A DNA stretch of 64,000 bases, from positions 1 through 64,000 of the forward strand of contig JAMKCH010079155.1 in the NCBI GenBank assembly GCA_023653785.1, in the 5' to 3' direction. Both the position numbers and the translations under genes were made by a program. The DNA comes from Ophioderma brevispina. Lineage: Eukaryota; Echinodermata; Ophiuroidea; Amphilepidida; Ophiodermatidae. The first letter of the stretch is position 1, and every line of letters starts with the position of its first letter. The notes beneath the pieces were generated by a model. That model worked only from the letters and a program-made list of their open reading frames with translations, was not told the origin of the DNA and searched no databases. Shown piece by piece: positions 1-11,699 of this stretch.

Positions 1-1441
1 AAAAATAAATGGACTTTGATGAAAAATAGGGGGTGCGATTATCCACTGAAATCTGCATTGCAGACTGTGTTGGGTAAAACAGTCAAATAATGTTCACTAG
101 AGCAGACAATTAAATAGAGGCAAGAAGTATAACATTCAGTGGCAACCCCTGGGCATTACTGGCCTTATGATTGGCTATTTGTAAAGTTATAAGATGTAAT
201 TAGCCAATCATAAACATGTTAAGAAAAGCTTAAAATTCATAGAAATATATATTGGTCCCTATTTTGAGTTGTTACTCTCTTCTCTCAAAGGGTTCTCATA
301 TTGAACCATGGTTTTGAGCCATTAGGATACTCTAAGAAAGGTGGAAAACCATGGGGGGTAACCTGCTAGAGAGTGAGTTCCCTCACTCAGGAATCTTGGT
401 CCACAATAACCCCCAAGATAAGTTGGCAATTTTACATGTTTACACAAAAAATTATCATTCTATCGCTCTCCCAATTTTTCTCCATTGATGACAGGTTTCC
501 CTCAGTTTGATTCTCACTTTTAAAAAGTCTAGTTATATCACTGGCATTTTAGTGGAACAAAATTCCTCGCTTATCCACATCAATCCTAGTTTAGTGGCAG
601 GAAAAAGTAAAAAAATACTGAAATAAACCCGTGCTCAAATCACTTTCACATATTTGCCAACAATTCCGATGTTCAGTGTTTGTGTAATTTCCAGGAAATG
701 ATGCGATTTCAACGATAATTAAACTGATCAATTTTTAAAGCAGATACTTTCGCATGAATGCTACATGTAGCGGAGTTGTTAATCCACCGCGCACCTGTCG
801 GATCAATATCTTTAACATGTTTAACATTCCTAGAGAAATCAATAAAAGCATTGGTGTGTTAATTCGAAAACAACAAAAAAAAGTACATACTAAGAGCTAG
901 ATTATTCTCATCCATCAAAGACACAGTTCAATGAACTCTTTCTGTGTACTGGTGTTGACACAAACTGACCTTGTGTGCTTTGGGTATCATAAATCATACC
1001 CAAAAAGTGGAGAGTGTATTCTTTCAATACACTAGTGAATGGAAGTATTGAACCGTGCCATGGAGATGAGTTTTTCTTGGTCCATGGTGACTAAGTAGGC
1101 TTTTCAAATCTCTGCCAAAAGCATGGCAGGTGCACGTTGAATTGGAACGCAGCAGTTGTGCAAGAAAAAAGGTACTGTACATTGAAATATGTATGTATGA
1201 CATTTCATGTGGAAATGTAACAGTCTAATTAATATCCAACCTGTTATCAAATGGGGAAATTATTGGAGCATGTGTGTATTTTAGTACATGACTACTGTTT
1301 GTTACTGTAACAGTTTTTAGTTCATTAGGGTTTATTGATTTACTTTTAATTACGTTTCCCATTTTAATTTCAACTTCCACTCTAGTCTTCACTCCTGTTC
1401 ACTGATTTGATATTTTTCTATATATGCTTCAACTTTTACAG
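1..1441. other. Intron sequence upstream of exon 1
   Basis: No coding exon, RNA gene or clear repeat could be recognised. It is AT-rich. The 3' end provides the TTTTACAG acceptor of exon 1. Confidence 0.6.
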
Positions 1442-1585
1442 ATCAAGCCACTATCCAGATTCGTATTGTCGATGTCAACGACAACGAGCCCGAGTTTGAT
1501 TCCGACTTGTACGAGGTGTCCGTGTCTGAGGATGAAGCCGTTGGCACGGTTATTAAGACGGTCACTGCTGTTGATTTAGACAAAG
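1442..1585 (+). CDS. Cadherin exon 1 of the window: EC repeat end and next EC start
   Basis: This exon is fully open. It follows a TTTTACAG acceptor and ends at AAAG|GTATAA. The reading gives the end of one EC repeat with the calcium-binding motif DVNDNEPEF, then a strand with SEDEAVGTVI and the AVDLD calcium motif that starts the next repeat. It enters and leaves in phase 1, and its last base G joins the first two bases of exon 2 to make Gly, giving the expected DLDKG-Q-N junction. The previous exon is outside the window. Length is 144 bases. Confidence 0.9.
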
Positions 1586-3204
1586 GTATAACTGGTTTCA
1601 ATCAGTACTGAGCTATAATGCAAGCTAGATATTTATATTAACAGTAAAGTGGAAATATTCGCACTACATTAATTTTCACACTTTTTGTGCACTTCTGAGC
1701 AAGTGCGAAATTAAGAACATGCAAAAATTTTTACTTTGTATGTAAGTCTATGTAGGGTAGCTGAAAAAAGTGAATTTAAAAACAAGTGAAAATGCTAATA
1801 ATTGCAGAAGTGCGAAAAATTACATGTGTGAAAATTAGCACTTTTACAGTAATAAGTTTATGTGACACATGTAATGAAGTACTTTGGGGGAATACAAGGC
1901 GCTTAAACATAATGCTGGGGGCTGAGTTCTAGGATAACTCTCAATTTATATTTCGTAGCGTCGTGGCTCGTGAAATGTTTCTTCAGTGACTGAGCCATTG
2001 ATCACAATTTGCCTAATAGCAACATGTTTTATGGGAATTCTGACAATATCAGCTATTGCCTTACCGTCATGTTTCATTCACATGGCGGGGCGAGGGGGGG
2101 TTTGGAAAGCCTCCCTGCTCAGAATCCTGCCCCCCCCCCACTTCCCAAATGAACTTACCTTTTGTACAGGGCCGCCATCAAAAATGCCTCGGCCAACCCC
2201 CCCCCCCTATTTGCAACGTCTGGGTACCCCACTGTTCACATGACAAAGTAAGTGCCCAAACAGGTGCTCTTACGGTAGCCGACCTAACATTTGTTAAGCT
2301 TTATTTGTTCATCTACATTTTTGTTTACCCATCTATTGCCTCAAATGTTCTAGACATAAAAACTAATACGAGCAGAACCACAACCCAAACATGACCAGCG
2401 TTTGATGTTGAGATGTAAGACAATATTACCAACAACTCTTGTTTACAATAGAAAAAACATGAGCATAAACAATAATACTTGCCCGGAGGTATGCTGTCAA
2501 ACAAAATCAAGTGCACTGCTTGCTCGGGCAATAAAACGTAATACCAATAATTGTTTTGGGGGTAGATTTTCTCGCAGATCAGAGACTAAGATCAAATATC
2601 ATTTACAGTAGTCGGTAATGTAAGTAACCATCTATCTCTAGCCCTACCCTTAGGAGGAATTTCTTGTTACAAAGTTTAGACTCAATGTTACAGGTCAAAA
2701 TGAAATAAAACATAATACGATTAGTGTTTGTGCAGGGATCCTGTTAGCGTCTTAATTTTTGCAGTAATTATTTTTTCACAAATTAACTAATTAACCATCT
2801 TCCTGCAGCAAAAACTTTTCTTAATTTAAGAACATGGCCCTAAAATTAAATTGATTTACGGCAACTGATTTTGGCTAATTGCAGTCTCACAATAAATAAA
2901 AATTAATTGATTGATTGATTTATTGATAAATTAAGTGATTACTGACTCCTTTCTTTGTATTGCTTTTTATTTGGCGTTACACCGTTGGTTCCCGAGGCCG
3001 GTTGGTACCGGCAATTAGTTATCAATGGCTTAATCACTGGATTAACTACATGAGTGGTTTTGTGCCGCTGTCAATCAACTTCCGTTATCTTTGCCAATGT
3101 CGTGTCCACAATGTGTCTGTTATATACTTTATGTATTGAAAGTGCTTATATTTAGAAACTTGTTTTAAATTAATCCTATATTATTTTGCTTGTATTAATA
3201 TTGG

Positions 3205-3680
3205 TTGATTTAAACAAGTTTTCCTTTAAACAAGATATTCTTTTAAAATGTTTACTTCAGTCGTTTAAGTCTATAGTCTAATGAAAGTCACACTTTGATA
3301 GAAGGAAAATATATTTAAAAAACTTGTGTCCACATTGTGGTTGTTTTTCTTTTTAAAACAAGATATTCTTTTAAAATGTTTTTCGCATTTTAATTTTGTC
3401 TTTTTAAAAAAATCTTTTATTGATTTTTAATTAAAAAAAGAGAAAGTAGCACTTTATTTAAACAGGTTTTTCTTTAAACAAGATATTCCTTTGAAATGTT
3501 GTTTTATTTTACTTGTACTGCAGTCTTTTTTTTTTTTTTTGTCTTTTTATGATTTTAACTAAAAGGAGAGTCACGCTTGACTTAACAGTGTTGTTCTTTA
3601 ACAAATAATATTCTTTTAAAATTTTTTAAGCAGTTTACTTTTACTTAACCGTCAACAGTCTTTTTTGTCTTTTTGAACTG
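3205..3680. repeat. Tandem array of a roughly 125-base unit, about four copies
   Basis: The core CAAGATATTCTTTTAAAATG recurs near 3230, 3359, 3478 and 3603, the later copies diverged, each with a T-rich tail and Gs such as TTGTCTTTTT. It is flanked by two facing GC-rich segments (about 2995-3040 and 3780-3825, CCGAGGCCGGTTGGTACCGG against its mirrored form), so it may be the inside of a larger element. Confidence 0.65.
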
Positions 3681-4169
3681 GTTAGTTTAGTTGCAAACGG
3701 AATCCCAACGGCGGGGCGTTTCCGTGTTCGTAATTTGCCTTGACCACCCGGCTATAGACTTTTGATAACAATGGGAACAATAACAAATAGAGTTGTTAAT
3801 TTGCCGGACCACCGGCTTCGGACCATGGCTAAACCTTTATTTCATCTCAATTGATCATTGCATTGCAACTGAAGGTATGAATTTTTAAATTTGACTTATT
3901 TTCTTAAATGAGAAAACGTCCCATAAAGAAAGATGTCAAGAAATATAAAAGAATAAAAGAAATAGTTGTCAAATAATATTCTTTACATAAGGAATTTTAC
4001 TTTCAAATTTTCCAGCATTTTTTAGCATAGCTAGACTCACAAATTTCTAAAAAACTCAATTTTGACAAAAATCGCCAATTCACCTCATTTTGGTCTCTTT
4101 CTCACTTTAGAACCTTGCCCAATTCTGCCTGGTTTTTATATACCATGTCACATTTAAAACTTTATTTAA

Positions 4170-4508
4170 AGGTACATTTTGTGATTCCAGCACCTTCTGC
4201 TGTGATATCATCGATATCCTTGAGAAAAACCTATTGACAATATTTTAGTTGATCCCGACCTTGCGGTTTGTGTTATTATCAAATGCTTGTTTCCCACGGT
4301 CCCATATAGGCCATCATACTGTCATTTCTGTCCATTTACGGACAGAAAATACAAAACTGTGAATTTCTTAGAGATAACAACTTAATTTTCACATAAGATT
4401 AGGTACTCTTGGAGTACTAATGTTAATGATTCAGATGATATAAAAATATCAACTTTTAAAAAAAAAAAAAAAAAAAAGATGAGGTTGTGGATCACGAAAT
4501 GCCCCTTT
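4170..4508. mobile_element. MITE family E, copy 1
   Basis: It starts AAAGGTACATTTTGTGATTC and ends ATCACGAAATGCCCCTTTAA, imperfect terminal inverted repeats. A second copy in the same orientation lies at 17886-18221. Shared internal text includes GATATCCTTGAGAAAA, TTTCCCAC and TTCAGATGATATAAAAAT. It contains no ORF. Its right end touches the next element at a shared TTTAAA. Confidence 0.8.
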
Positions 4509-4771
4509 AAAGGTGCAACGAGAGATTTCATGTATCAGGTGTCCCTAAAAATATCAAAAGTACAGATTTTGCCCGGAAGTAAAGCTTTCCATCAAAAATA
4601 TCCCCATCTGAAAGGATTAAGCTGAGAAAATGGTTCTTTGGTACAAAAATTGTGAAATTTCTAATTTCGTATAGGAGCAAATACAAAATTCAGCCTACGT
4701 TTTATATTGAAATATAAGCAAATCAAAATCACCCTTATTGGGTGCCTCAAAATCTCTTGTTGCACCTTTAA
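4509..4771. mobile_element. MITE family B copy (AAAGGTGCAACGAGAG termini)
   Basis: Termini are AAAGGTGCAACGAGAGATTT and CTCTTGTTGCACCTTTA. This copy is shorter (263 bases) than its relatives of about 350. The internal text matches copies at 5945, 30422, 34091 and 51711. It ends about 90 bases before exon 2. Confidence 0.85.
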
Positions 4772-4860
4772 CAAAATAGACTTTGGTGAGAAAATTCCTA
4801 ATGGATGGGCCGTTCTTTATGGCAAATATTTCTATACGTCCATATGTTCACATTTTACAG

Positions 4861-5141
4861 GTCAAAGCAATCTCCGATACCTTATAGCAGGTGGCAACAC
4901 TGGTGGGGCTTTCCGTGCAGATCCTGAAAATGGGCAGATTAGTATTGCCACGCCTCTGGATTTTGAGACCATACAGGAGTATTCAATACAATACAGCGCC
5001 AACGACGGGTTGAATGTGGCCAACACCAGGATTGAGATAACGGTAACCAACGTCAATGATGAGAGGCCAGAGTTTGACCAGTCGATCTACGAGATCACTT
5101 TGGACGAGAACGACCGGAATGTGCCAAGAGTTATTCGAACG
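4861..5141 (+). CDS. Cadherin exon 2: EC repeat body
   Basis: Open reading frame between CATTTTACAG and GTAAGATA. It encodes most of an EC repeat: a GGNTGGAF turn, the strand DPENGQISIATPLDFE (the DxxTGxIxxxxxLDxE signature), YSANDGL and the linker NVNDERPEFDQSIYEI, then the start of the next repeat (VPRVIRT). It enters in phase 1, fitting exon 1, and ends in phase 0. An open frame upstream of the acceptor is intron read-through: it lies in a MITE copy and a TTTTACAG acceptor precedes the homology. Confidence 0.92.
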
Positions 5142-5444
5142 GTAAGATAAGACTAAACAGGAATTATGTGGTGCATAATTAACCCTTTCGACACGGGCCA
5201 ATTCTGTATACGTTATAGCACATAAGTCAGTAGCTTTAGAGATGGCATCACAAATACTTGCAGGTCATTTGGAAAGCCATTCAAAAAAGATTATCAGCAA
5301 AGAATAGGCTTGTTTGGACTAATTTATATGCATTTTTCATGGTGATTCTGAATATGCACTGGAAAATTAATAATTTTGACCTTTTTGAAACAAAATTTGA
5401 CAAATTTTGATCGTTGAGCGACGAGTCACTTGCCAAGTTCAAAG

Positions 5445-5780
5445 GATTAAGATGGCCCCAAAACTGTGGTTTAATCACATTTTATTAAAAATATGCAAAT
5501 GAGCTCATTATTATTCATAACCTGTCCAAAATGTATACAGCACATAACCTCATGTTCTTTCACCATGCCACATCTGAAGTTCATTGACTGTTCAGTTTGG
5601 TCTGTACAGTGGATTAATGAATTTTCTTTAAAAATATGCAAATGGGCTCATTAATATCCACAACCTTTCCAAAGAGTATGACCTCGTCATGTTCTATCAC
5701 AGTGCCTTATTTGAAGTTCATTGACTGATTGGTTTGGTCTGTAGAGTGGATTAATGAATTTTGTTGGCCATCCAGACATC
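5445..5780. repeat. Two tandem units of about 150 bases, also found inverted at 27330
   Basis: Both units share AAAATATGCAAAT, GGCTCATTA or GAGCTCATTA, CAACCT, then GAAGTTCATTGACTG and TTGGTCTGTA, GTGGATTAATGAATTTT. The same text, reverse-complemented, is at about 27,330-27,640, so this is an interspersed element with an internal duplication. Confidence 0.7.
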
Positions 5781-5944
5781 CAGGCATCCATCTGCATGAT
5801 CACTTAGGCCCTCCACAGCATGGTTGTAAGGGTGGGTGGAAGCAAAAATTATTTCATTGATGATTTGTAAACTTTATTATACTAGATTTCATCACTATTT
5901 CAGACTTTTAGGCAAGTAGTGCTTGGCCATATTTTGGACAATTT

Positions 5945-6302
5945 TAAAGGTGCAATGAGAGATTTTGAGGCATCAATACAATGTGTCATATGCATTGATT
6001 TCATATAGATTAGACACTAAAAAGATTTCTTAACTTGTATTTGGCAACAGAAATGTCTTAAAAGTGAAAACAAAAGGTGATTTTTATTTGCTTTCATTTC
6101 AATATAATACATAGGCTGAATTTCGTATTTGCTCCTATACAAAATTAGATATTTCACAATTTTGGTACCACAGAAATATTTCTCAGTTTAAACCTTTCAG
6201 ATGGGGATACTATTGAAGAAAAACTTTGCATCAGTGCAAAAATAAGGGCTTTTGATTTTTTTTGGGATACCCGATATGTGAAATCTCTCGTTGCACCTTT
6301 AA
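5945..6302. mobile_element. MITE family B copy
   Basis: Begins AAAGGTGCAATGAGAGATTT and ends ATCTCTCGTTGCACCTTT, about 358 bases, with TTTAA on both flanks. It has the internal landmarks TCATATAGATTAGACACT and CAATATAATACATAGGCTGA. Non-coding. Confidence 0.87.
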
Positions 6303-6907
6303 GCCAACTGTACAACAAAACTGGCCCTTGGCAAGTAATTAGCCCCCTCTGTTGCTCATTCAATACCGTTACATAAATGAGAGCTAGTCAGACAGTAGTG
6401 GAATCTAATATAATGCTACAAGTTGGAAAGACGCAATATCCCATTGAATTAATTTTGTGATCATGATGATTTTTCATTTGGTTAAAGTCACTATACATAT
6501 TAAATGCAAGTTTTGTGGCTGTGTTTAGATAATCTTCAGCTGAGGACTACTAGGTTTCTATAGATTTTTGATCACAATTTACAACAAAAACAATAAAAAC
6601 AAAAAGGGATTTTTTTGTATGGGAAAGTTTTGACATTTTAAACAAATTACATTTTGAAACCTCATTTTATATCATTTTAAAGCATTAGAAAATGCAGATT
6701 CATAAAAATTTCAGATAAGTGAAATGTCCTAGCCTACCATACTCTGAACAAGTTGAAGTTTGGCAATAAATATGGCTAACAAAGTTTGTCTTCCAGTTAC
6801 CATGGTTACACTGCTTCTGCAAACCCTGTCCCAAGTACTGCTTTTTCCAACTGAAGGTTATTACCCAGGTTTTAACTCTAGCTACGGTTTAACCACCAAT
6901 ATTTCAG

Positions 6908-7187
6908 GTATCTTCTGATGAATGGGTGTGCTGGCGATGACATAGAATATTCTTGGGAAGGAGCTGACGATGAGGTCTTTGCCATTAATCCTAACACTGG
7001 TGAAATCAGCCTGTTAGAGCCCTTGGATAGAGAGGAAGAAGATGAGTGACCTTCCTCGTCAATGCAACGACGAAGGAGGGAAATGGAAGGGTTTGCTGAG
7101 GTAGTAGTGACCGTAAATGATGAAAATGACAATGTACCAATGTGGACCCTGAATTCATGGGCTCTGTATCAGAAGATGCAGCAATAG
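6908..7187 (+). CDS. Cadherin exon 3: EC repeat, frame broken by indels
   Basis: The acceptor is ATATTTCAG and the donor is AATAG|GTAAGA. Piecewise translation gives a continuous EC repeat: a GDDIEYSWEG strand, DEVFAINPNTGEISLLEPLD, then VTFLVNATT, AEVVVTVNDENDN and PEFMGSVSEDAAI. Four frame changes are needed: near 6922, near 7045, near 7088 and near 7142. Read in any single frame the exon meets stops (for example TGA at 7047). Every break falls between well conserved cadherin segments, and no conserved residue is replaced by a nonsense substitution. I read it as a real exon with sequence errors; a decayed exon is the alternative. Confidence 0.8.
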
Positions 7188-8777
7188 GTAAGAAGGATCC
7201 TTGTTCTTGATATGATGTCATTAATTATGAAACCTTTTCACTCAGTATACCAAGAAGTTGTAATAAACACCCCCGTTAATTTATTTTGAACCAAAGTTTA
7301 CTTAAAATACACAAAATTATGCCTATGTGAAAGTATACCCTTATTATTGCAAATTGGTGGTGGATTTGCTGGCCTGCCAGCCAGGTGCACAACCCCCCCA
7401 GTAGGTTGTCATATGAATTAAATTTTAATTAAGTAATTAACAAAATTCAAAAAAGCAAAAATTTTAAAATTCATATGTCCCCATTTAAAGGTCCTGGCCC
7501 GATCACTTTATAGCCTTCGTCCCCCAGACCCCCAGGTTTTACCGGAAGTGGTCGAAATTTTGCTATCAAAAGACAGCTACAGATTTTTCTCATTTACCCT
7601 GTGAAAGCTTAGGGCTAAGCTGTTTGGTTTTGAAGTTTGACGAAAATGTTACTCCATTTTGGGTCGACCAATAATAATTTACACGTTCCTCTACAGGGCT
7701 CACAAAGCATGTTTCTAGCTCTCACATCAAAACGGATTGAAATACGGCGAGAAATTTACAGTGGGTTTTTTGGTGAAGGCCTTCTATCAAGATGAAACTT
7801 TATATACTTAAATCGACCATCCCCCTAAAAATGTGTTAAAAAAAAAATTTAGTGGGCATGTTTTCTATTTTGTACATGGCGTAACCGCATACTTTTGTAC
7901 AAGGGTGGGGGGTGGAAGGGGTGGCCGAGGCATTTTCTGAGGGGTGAATTACGGATCCTCCATAGACACTGTACACACGTATTTTATTGGTGGGGCTGGG
8001 TGGCTGGGTGTCGCCACTTGCCCTTCCCTTTTGTGCAAGAGCCCGGGTATTCCAGATGGTTCTGGCTATGGTTTTTTAAATGGAAAATATGACAAATTGA
8101 CCTATAATAAAATCCCCCTTTTCCCCCTTTTTGACCATTCCACCACCTTTTTTTTTAATTTCACACCCAGGGCATTTATTACAGAACAATATGTATAAGT
8201 TGCATTTACTTTTCCGTATAAAGTCGTCCTGATGTAATCGAAAGACCTTATGCAGCATGATTCATCTGTGTGTCTGTGTGTGTCCATCTGCGCTTTGTCA
8301 AACATTAGTATACACCTTTTGGTTGACACTTTTTCAACTTTACTGTGTTTAAGTGTCTGTGATTGATCAAATGTCATACTTGGTATAATTATACATTGGA
8401 GACAGGCGTCTATGCCTGGGTAATAGATGGGAAGGTCAAAGGTCATAAAAAGTCATAAAAATACAAAAATTTCTTATTTTTTTACCACATATTGGACGAC
8501 CTGCTTGGGCCATGCACTGTCCCTATTTTCTTGTTTTATCAATTTGTCGAACTTTTAGCTCGATCAGCGTAGCTAAGATATCAAATGTTGGTTAGTAGCC
8601 CCTGAGACTGCCACCCAGTGGCAGAATCAATGAAAGTAGAGCATATTCTGTAATGATCCTTTCATATTCCTTTCAATATTACAAGCAAAATTAAACAGAG
8701 CTTTAAAGTTTCAAAATTCGAGTTCCAACTGAAAACTATGAACTAACACATCATACAATTTTCACTTTTTTTCTCAG
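7188..8777. other. Intron 3, nothing coding recognised
   Basis: It contains C- and G-rich patches near 7390, 7530 and 7900, and a poly-T run near 8150. No exon motif or repeat family seen elsewhere in the window was recognised. Confidence 0.5.
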
Positions 8778-8978
8778 ACACCGGCCGTGTTGACCGTAAC
8801 GGCGATTGATAGGGACGAAGGCACATGAATCCTCACCATTTCAACTAGTGATCCAAGGATGGAGCAGCAAAGTTTAAAGTGGATCCCAGCACTGGAGAGA
8901 TCACCGTCAAAGCCCCCAACTGGACATGAAAATTCCAGAATACCACTTGACCATTGAGGTGTCTGATGGAGAGAACTG
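8778..8978 (+). CDS. Cadherin exon 4: EC repeat, frame broken by indels
   Basis: Acceptor TTTCTCAG and donor AACTG|GTAAGG. In pieces it encodes AVLTVTAIDRDEGT (start of an EC repeat with its calcium ligand DRDEG), LTISTSDP, KFKVDPSTGEITVKAP, then a L-D-M strand in the LDxE position and YHLTIEVSDGEN. Shifts of frame are needed near 8826, 8868 and 8923, and one base near the exon 3 junction. It begins where exon 3 leaves the repeat, so 3 and 4 together form one EC unit. The intron upstream contains no other recognisable coding sequence. Confidence 0.8.
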
Positions 8979-9129
8979 GTAAGGAGCTAGACATTTTATA
9001 TAACATCAGGTAAAAATATTTTGCCATTTGATTGGGGATATTATATCATGTGGTCATAATATTTGAGACTAGTTCCCCTAAACAGAGGGAAAAAGGTCCC
9101 ATTAAAGCTACTATTTCTCACCAAAATCA

Positions 9130-9260
9130 TGGCTACACCAATGTTACATGTCAGAACGGCCCATCCATGAGGAATTTTCCCCCCGTTACATTTAACTTTC
9201 ACAGTATTTTGAAAGGTAGTTTAAACCCAGGTCTAAAGTTACTCCTTTTCAGATTACCAG
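9130..9260. mobile_element. Fragment of fold-back family F
   Basis: It carries GGCCCATCCATGAGGAATTT, then CCGTTACATTTAACTTTCAC and AAACCCAGGTCTAAAGTTAC. These are the right arm of the fold-back element complete at 33139-33392. The left arm is only faintly present here. Confidence 0.65.
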
Positions 9261-9346
9261 CCTATGTTTTTAGGTCTGTGACCACTGTATCTCACTTGGT
9301 CATGAAAGAAATAGATTACACACCCGTGTCTTACTCTGCCTTAAAG

Positions 9347-9763
9347 GGATAAGCAGCGATTTGCTGATCTGAAACATAAAAAATCATCAAAATTCGTATT
9401 TTGGTATTTTTGTACTGGCATAGATGTGCTATAAACATAACATGCAAGTGGTTGGCTTGAAATCCTTGTATTAAAGACAAGGCAGTACTTTTTATCTGAT
9501 TCTGTAATTTCTATAGGTGCGTATCAAAATTCCGACTTGAGATCAAAAAAACTTTTCCACGTGAATATCCCAGATATATAAGCGTAATATTGTGCACCGT
9601 GACCTGTACAGTGTGACCTCAAACACAAGTATTATTGATCTTTGTTTATACTGTACTGGATTTACATTAATGGAAATTGTACATAGTTTTCTTTGATTTA
9701 AAAGCTAAAAAATTGCATTTCCACATTTTTCAATTCTGTCACATTATCGCTGCTGGTCCGGTT
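9347..9763. mobile_element. MITE family C' copy 1, ending next to exon 5
   Basis: Starts AAAGGGATAAGCAGCGATTT and ends near ATTATCGCTGCTGGTCCGG. It is closely similar to 19662-20235: shared stretches include GCAAGTGGTTGGCTTGAAA, CAAGGCAGTACTTTTTATCT and AAGCGTAATATTGTGCACC. The end is about 12 bases before the exon 5 boundary. Confidence 0.8.
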
Positions 9764-9774
9764 ATCTTGATCAG

Positions 9775-10026
9775 CCACAACAACAGCCATCATCACGGTT
9801 GAAGACATCAACGACACACCGCCGGAATTCATTGGTGGACCTTACAGTGTTGAAGTAGAAGAGACTCTAAGTGTAGGGGACACAGTCCTGGAAGTTACAG
9901 CCAGTGACCCTGATGAAGCCTTTAAAGATGATGTCATGTTCTCTATCACTCTAGGAGATCCTGATGGGCTATTTGAGATTGTCACGGATAATATCAACCT
10001 TGTCGGCATTATCAAAGTAGCCTAAG
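9775..10026 (+). CDS. Cadherin exon 5: EC repeat with DINDTPPEF linker
   Basis: The acceptor is TCTTGATCAG and the donor TAAG|GTAGGG. One frame is open almost throughout: TAIITVEDINDTPPEF (repeat linker), YSVEVEETLSVGDTVLEV, the calcium motif ASDPDEAF, MFSITLGDPDGLFEIV and GIIKVA. It then hits a stop in the last five bases. One extra base there would explain this, since exon 6 starts in phase 0 with PLDFE and the family reads IKVAxPLDFE. The acceptor has a weak pyrimidine tract and lies about 12 bases after the end of a MITE copy (9347-9763). Confidence 0.87.
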
Positions 10027-10264
10027 GTAGGGTCGTGTGATTTCTGTACAGTGGTCCCGCCATATGCAGCCAGCTTGTTATTTTTGAACGGACATGTCCT
10101 GTCAGAGTAAAAACTTTCCTGATCGCAGTTAAAAATATCCCCATATCAAAGGAGCACTAAGCAATAACAGCACATTGATTTTAAGCATGAATATCTGTCT
10201 TTCCTGCTATTTTTCCCTCTTTTTTTTTTTCTGAGGGGGACTTTGACCCTCATGCCACTGCACT

Positions 10265-10490
10265 GGCTACTCCTCTAAATGTAAACGAGTGAAATTTCAC
10301 TCCCAGACAAGTGAAACTCTTGTAAACCATCCAAAATGAGTGCTGTACTTAAAACAGAGTGTTTTGGAGTGAAAATCACTCCAAAGAAGGCTTTTCCAAC
10401 TCGGTTTTCATGTTGTCCTTCGTTCACTTCCTCAAAAGGTGTTGTCCTCCTTCGTTTCCATCCTTAAGGTGTTGGCATTTATGATGTGGG
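10265..10490. repeat. Left long terminal inverted repeat of a putative Mutator-like element
   Basis: The segment from AAATGTAAACGAGTGAAATT through AGTGAAAATCACTCCAAA to AAGGTGTTGGCATTTATGAT is matched in reverse complement at 14620-14840 and again at 16580-16790. It is made of repeated GAGTG/CACTC half-sites. Long terminal inverted repeats around a MULE-type transposase fragment are usual for this superfamily. Confidence 0.6.
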
Positions 10491-10713
10491 TTTCTAAGGA
10501 GTACGCTCAAGCCGATTTAGTCCACTCAGGAGATGAGCGAGCGTCCATTGGCATTTGGCGAGTTTAGCGCGCAATATTCACGAGCGTTTTTTTCCTCTGC
10601 GTTTACGCGATATTTATAACGCGGTCCATAATTCGCGTAGAACTCTGCATGTGCAGGCTTTTTAAAAAAATGCGGGAAGTTTATACCTGCTTACATTTAT
10701 CACATTCACCGCC

Positions 10714-11030
10714 ATGGCGTTATCTCGGAACCGGAATACCAGAGGCCAGTTTCTTTCTTCTAGAAATTCAAAGCTACAGGTTTATAACTCCGATCGTAAT
10801 CAGAGATCCAGTGAGTTCTGACACCTCCGACCTGTCTTTCAACGCACAGGCCCCCGATTCAATCGCGGTAGAAGAATAGTAGATATCCAGTATCTTGTCA
10901 CCCAGTTGCAGACAGGTTTGGTTCTCAATGCAGAAGAGAACTTTCACTATCTGGGTGTGTTGTGACGAAAAGAAAGGCGGCTAGTAATGCCTTCTAGTCA
11001 GATGTCGGGACATGAAATTGCTTAACGATA
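10714..11030 (+). pseudogene. Remnant of Mutator-like transposase N-terminus
   Basis: An ATG at 10714 opens MALSRNRNTRGQFLSSRNSK, stopping soon after. In shifted frames downstream come RRRIVDIQYLVTQLQTGL and SQCRRELSLSGCV. The pattern RIVD-x-x-Y-L-x-x-Q-L followed by C-x-x-C, L-x-L and another C resembles the N-terminal domain of animal Mutator-like transposases, recalled from memory of the family and not checked by search. It is broken by frame changes and no catalytic domain was recognised downstream. It lies inside the long inverted repeats 10265-10490 and 14620-14840. Confidence 0.5.
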
Positions 11031-11699
11031 AATCACCCACATCCAAAATCACCACACAAACCAATTAATTCTCCCGGGGTTGGACCTTCAACACAAATAT
11101 CCTGTGTATATGTCAACACCAAGCATCATTGGGTCACTGTTTTCTAACGCTGGGTAAAATGTTACGGGGGTAAAACCAGTTTGGCAAATTTTGCCCAACA
11201 TGGAAAATAACACGCAAGTTGGTAAAATGTTAATGTAGCCACTTGGTTGGTTAAATGTCTAATCTCGCTTCCCAATAGTTTTAACTATTAAATGTTAATC
11301 ATGACAGGGCCATGGACAATTTACCTATTATTGTTACATCAAGGAAAATTATATTATATTATTAAAACGACACCTTTGCATGGGCCGCGCCATCGGATTG
11401 GGAATTTATTACGTTTCCCTCCTTTTTCAAGCGTAGCACCGCCAGTCCTCCCCCAATCATAACTTTGCTTTCACAGCGCGCCGGCGTATTTTATTTAAAC
11501 AGGCTTGCTGATTTGCCAACGACCGGTATATTATGTATGGTTACTACATGGTGATCGCACACATCGCACATTGCCGCGGCGTTGATAAAAAAAACCCGCC
11601 AAAACATCGTCGTGCAATGTCCCGGCGCTCCAGCATCTGATTCGCTGATTGTCTTACGCCTGTTGCTACATTTCCCTCCCCGCTTGTACTCGCCACTGA

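Noticed and set aside
4707..4860. N-terminal extension of the exon 2 frame
   Set aside because: It runs through a MITE end and fold-back fragment and is cut off by a clear TTTTACAG acceptor whose phase fits exon 1.
8102..8446. 114-codon frame on the minus strand
   Set aside because: Low-complexity, contains a poly-Lys shadow of a T run, no family resemblance.
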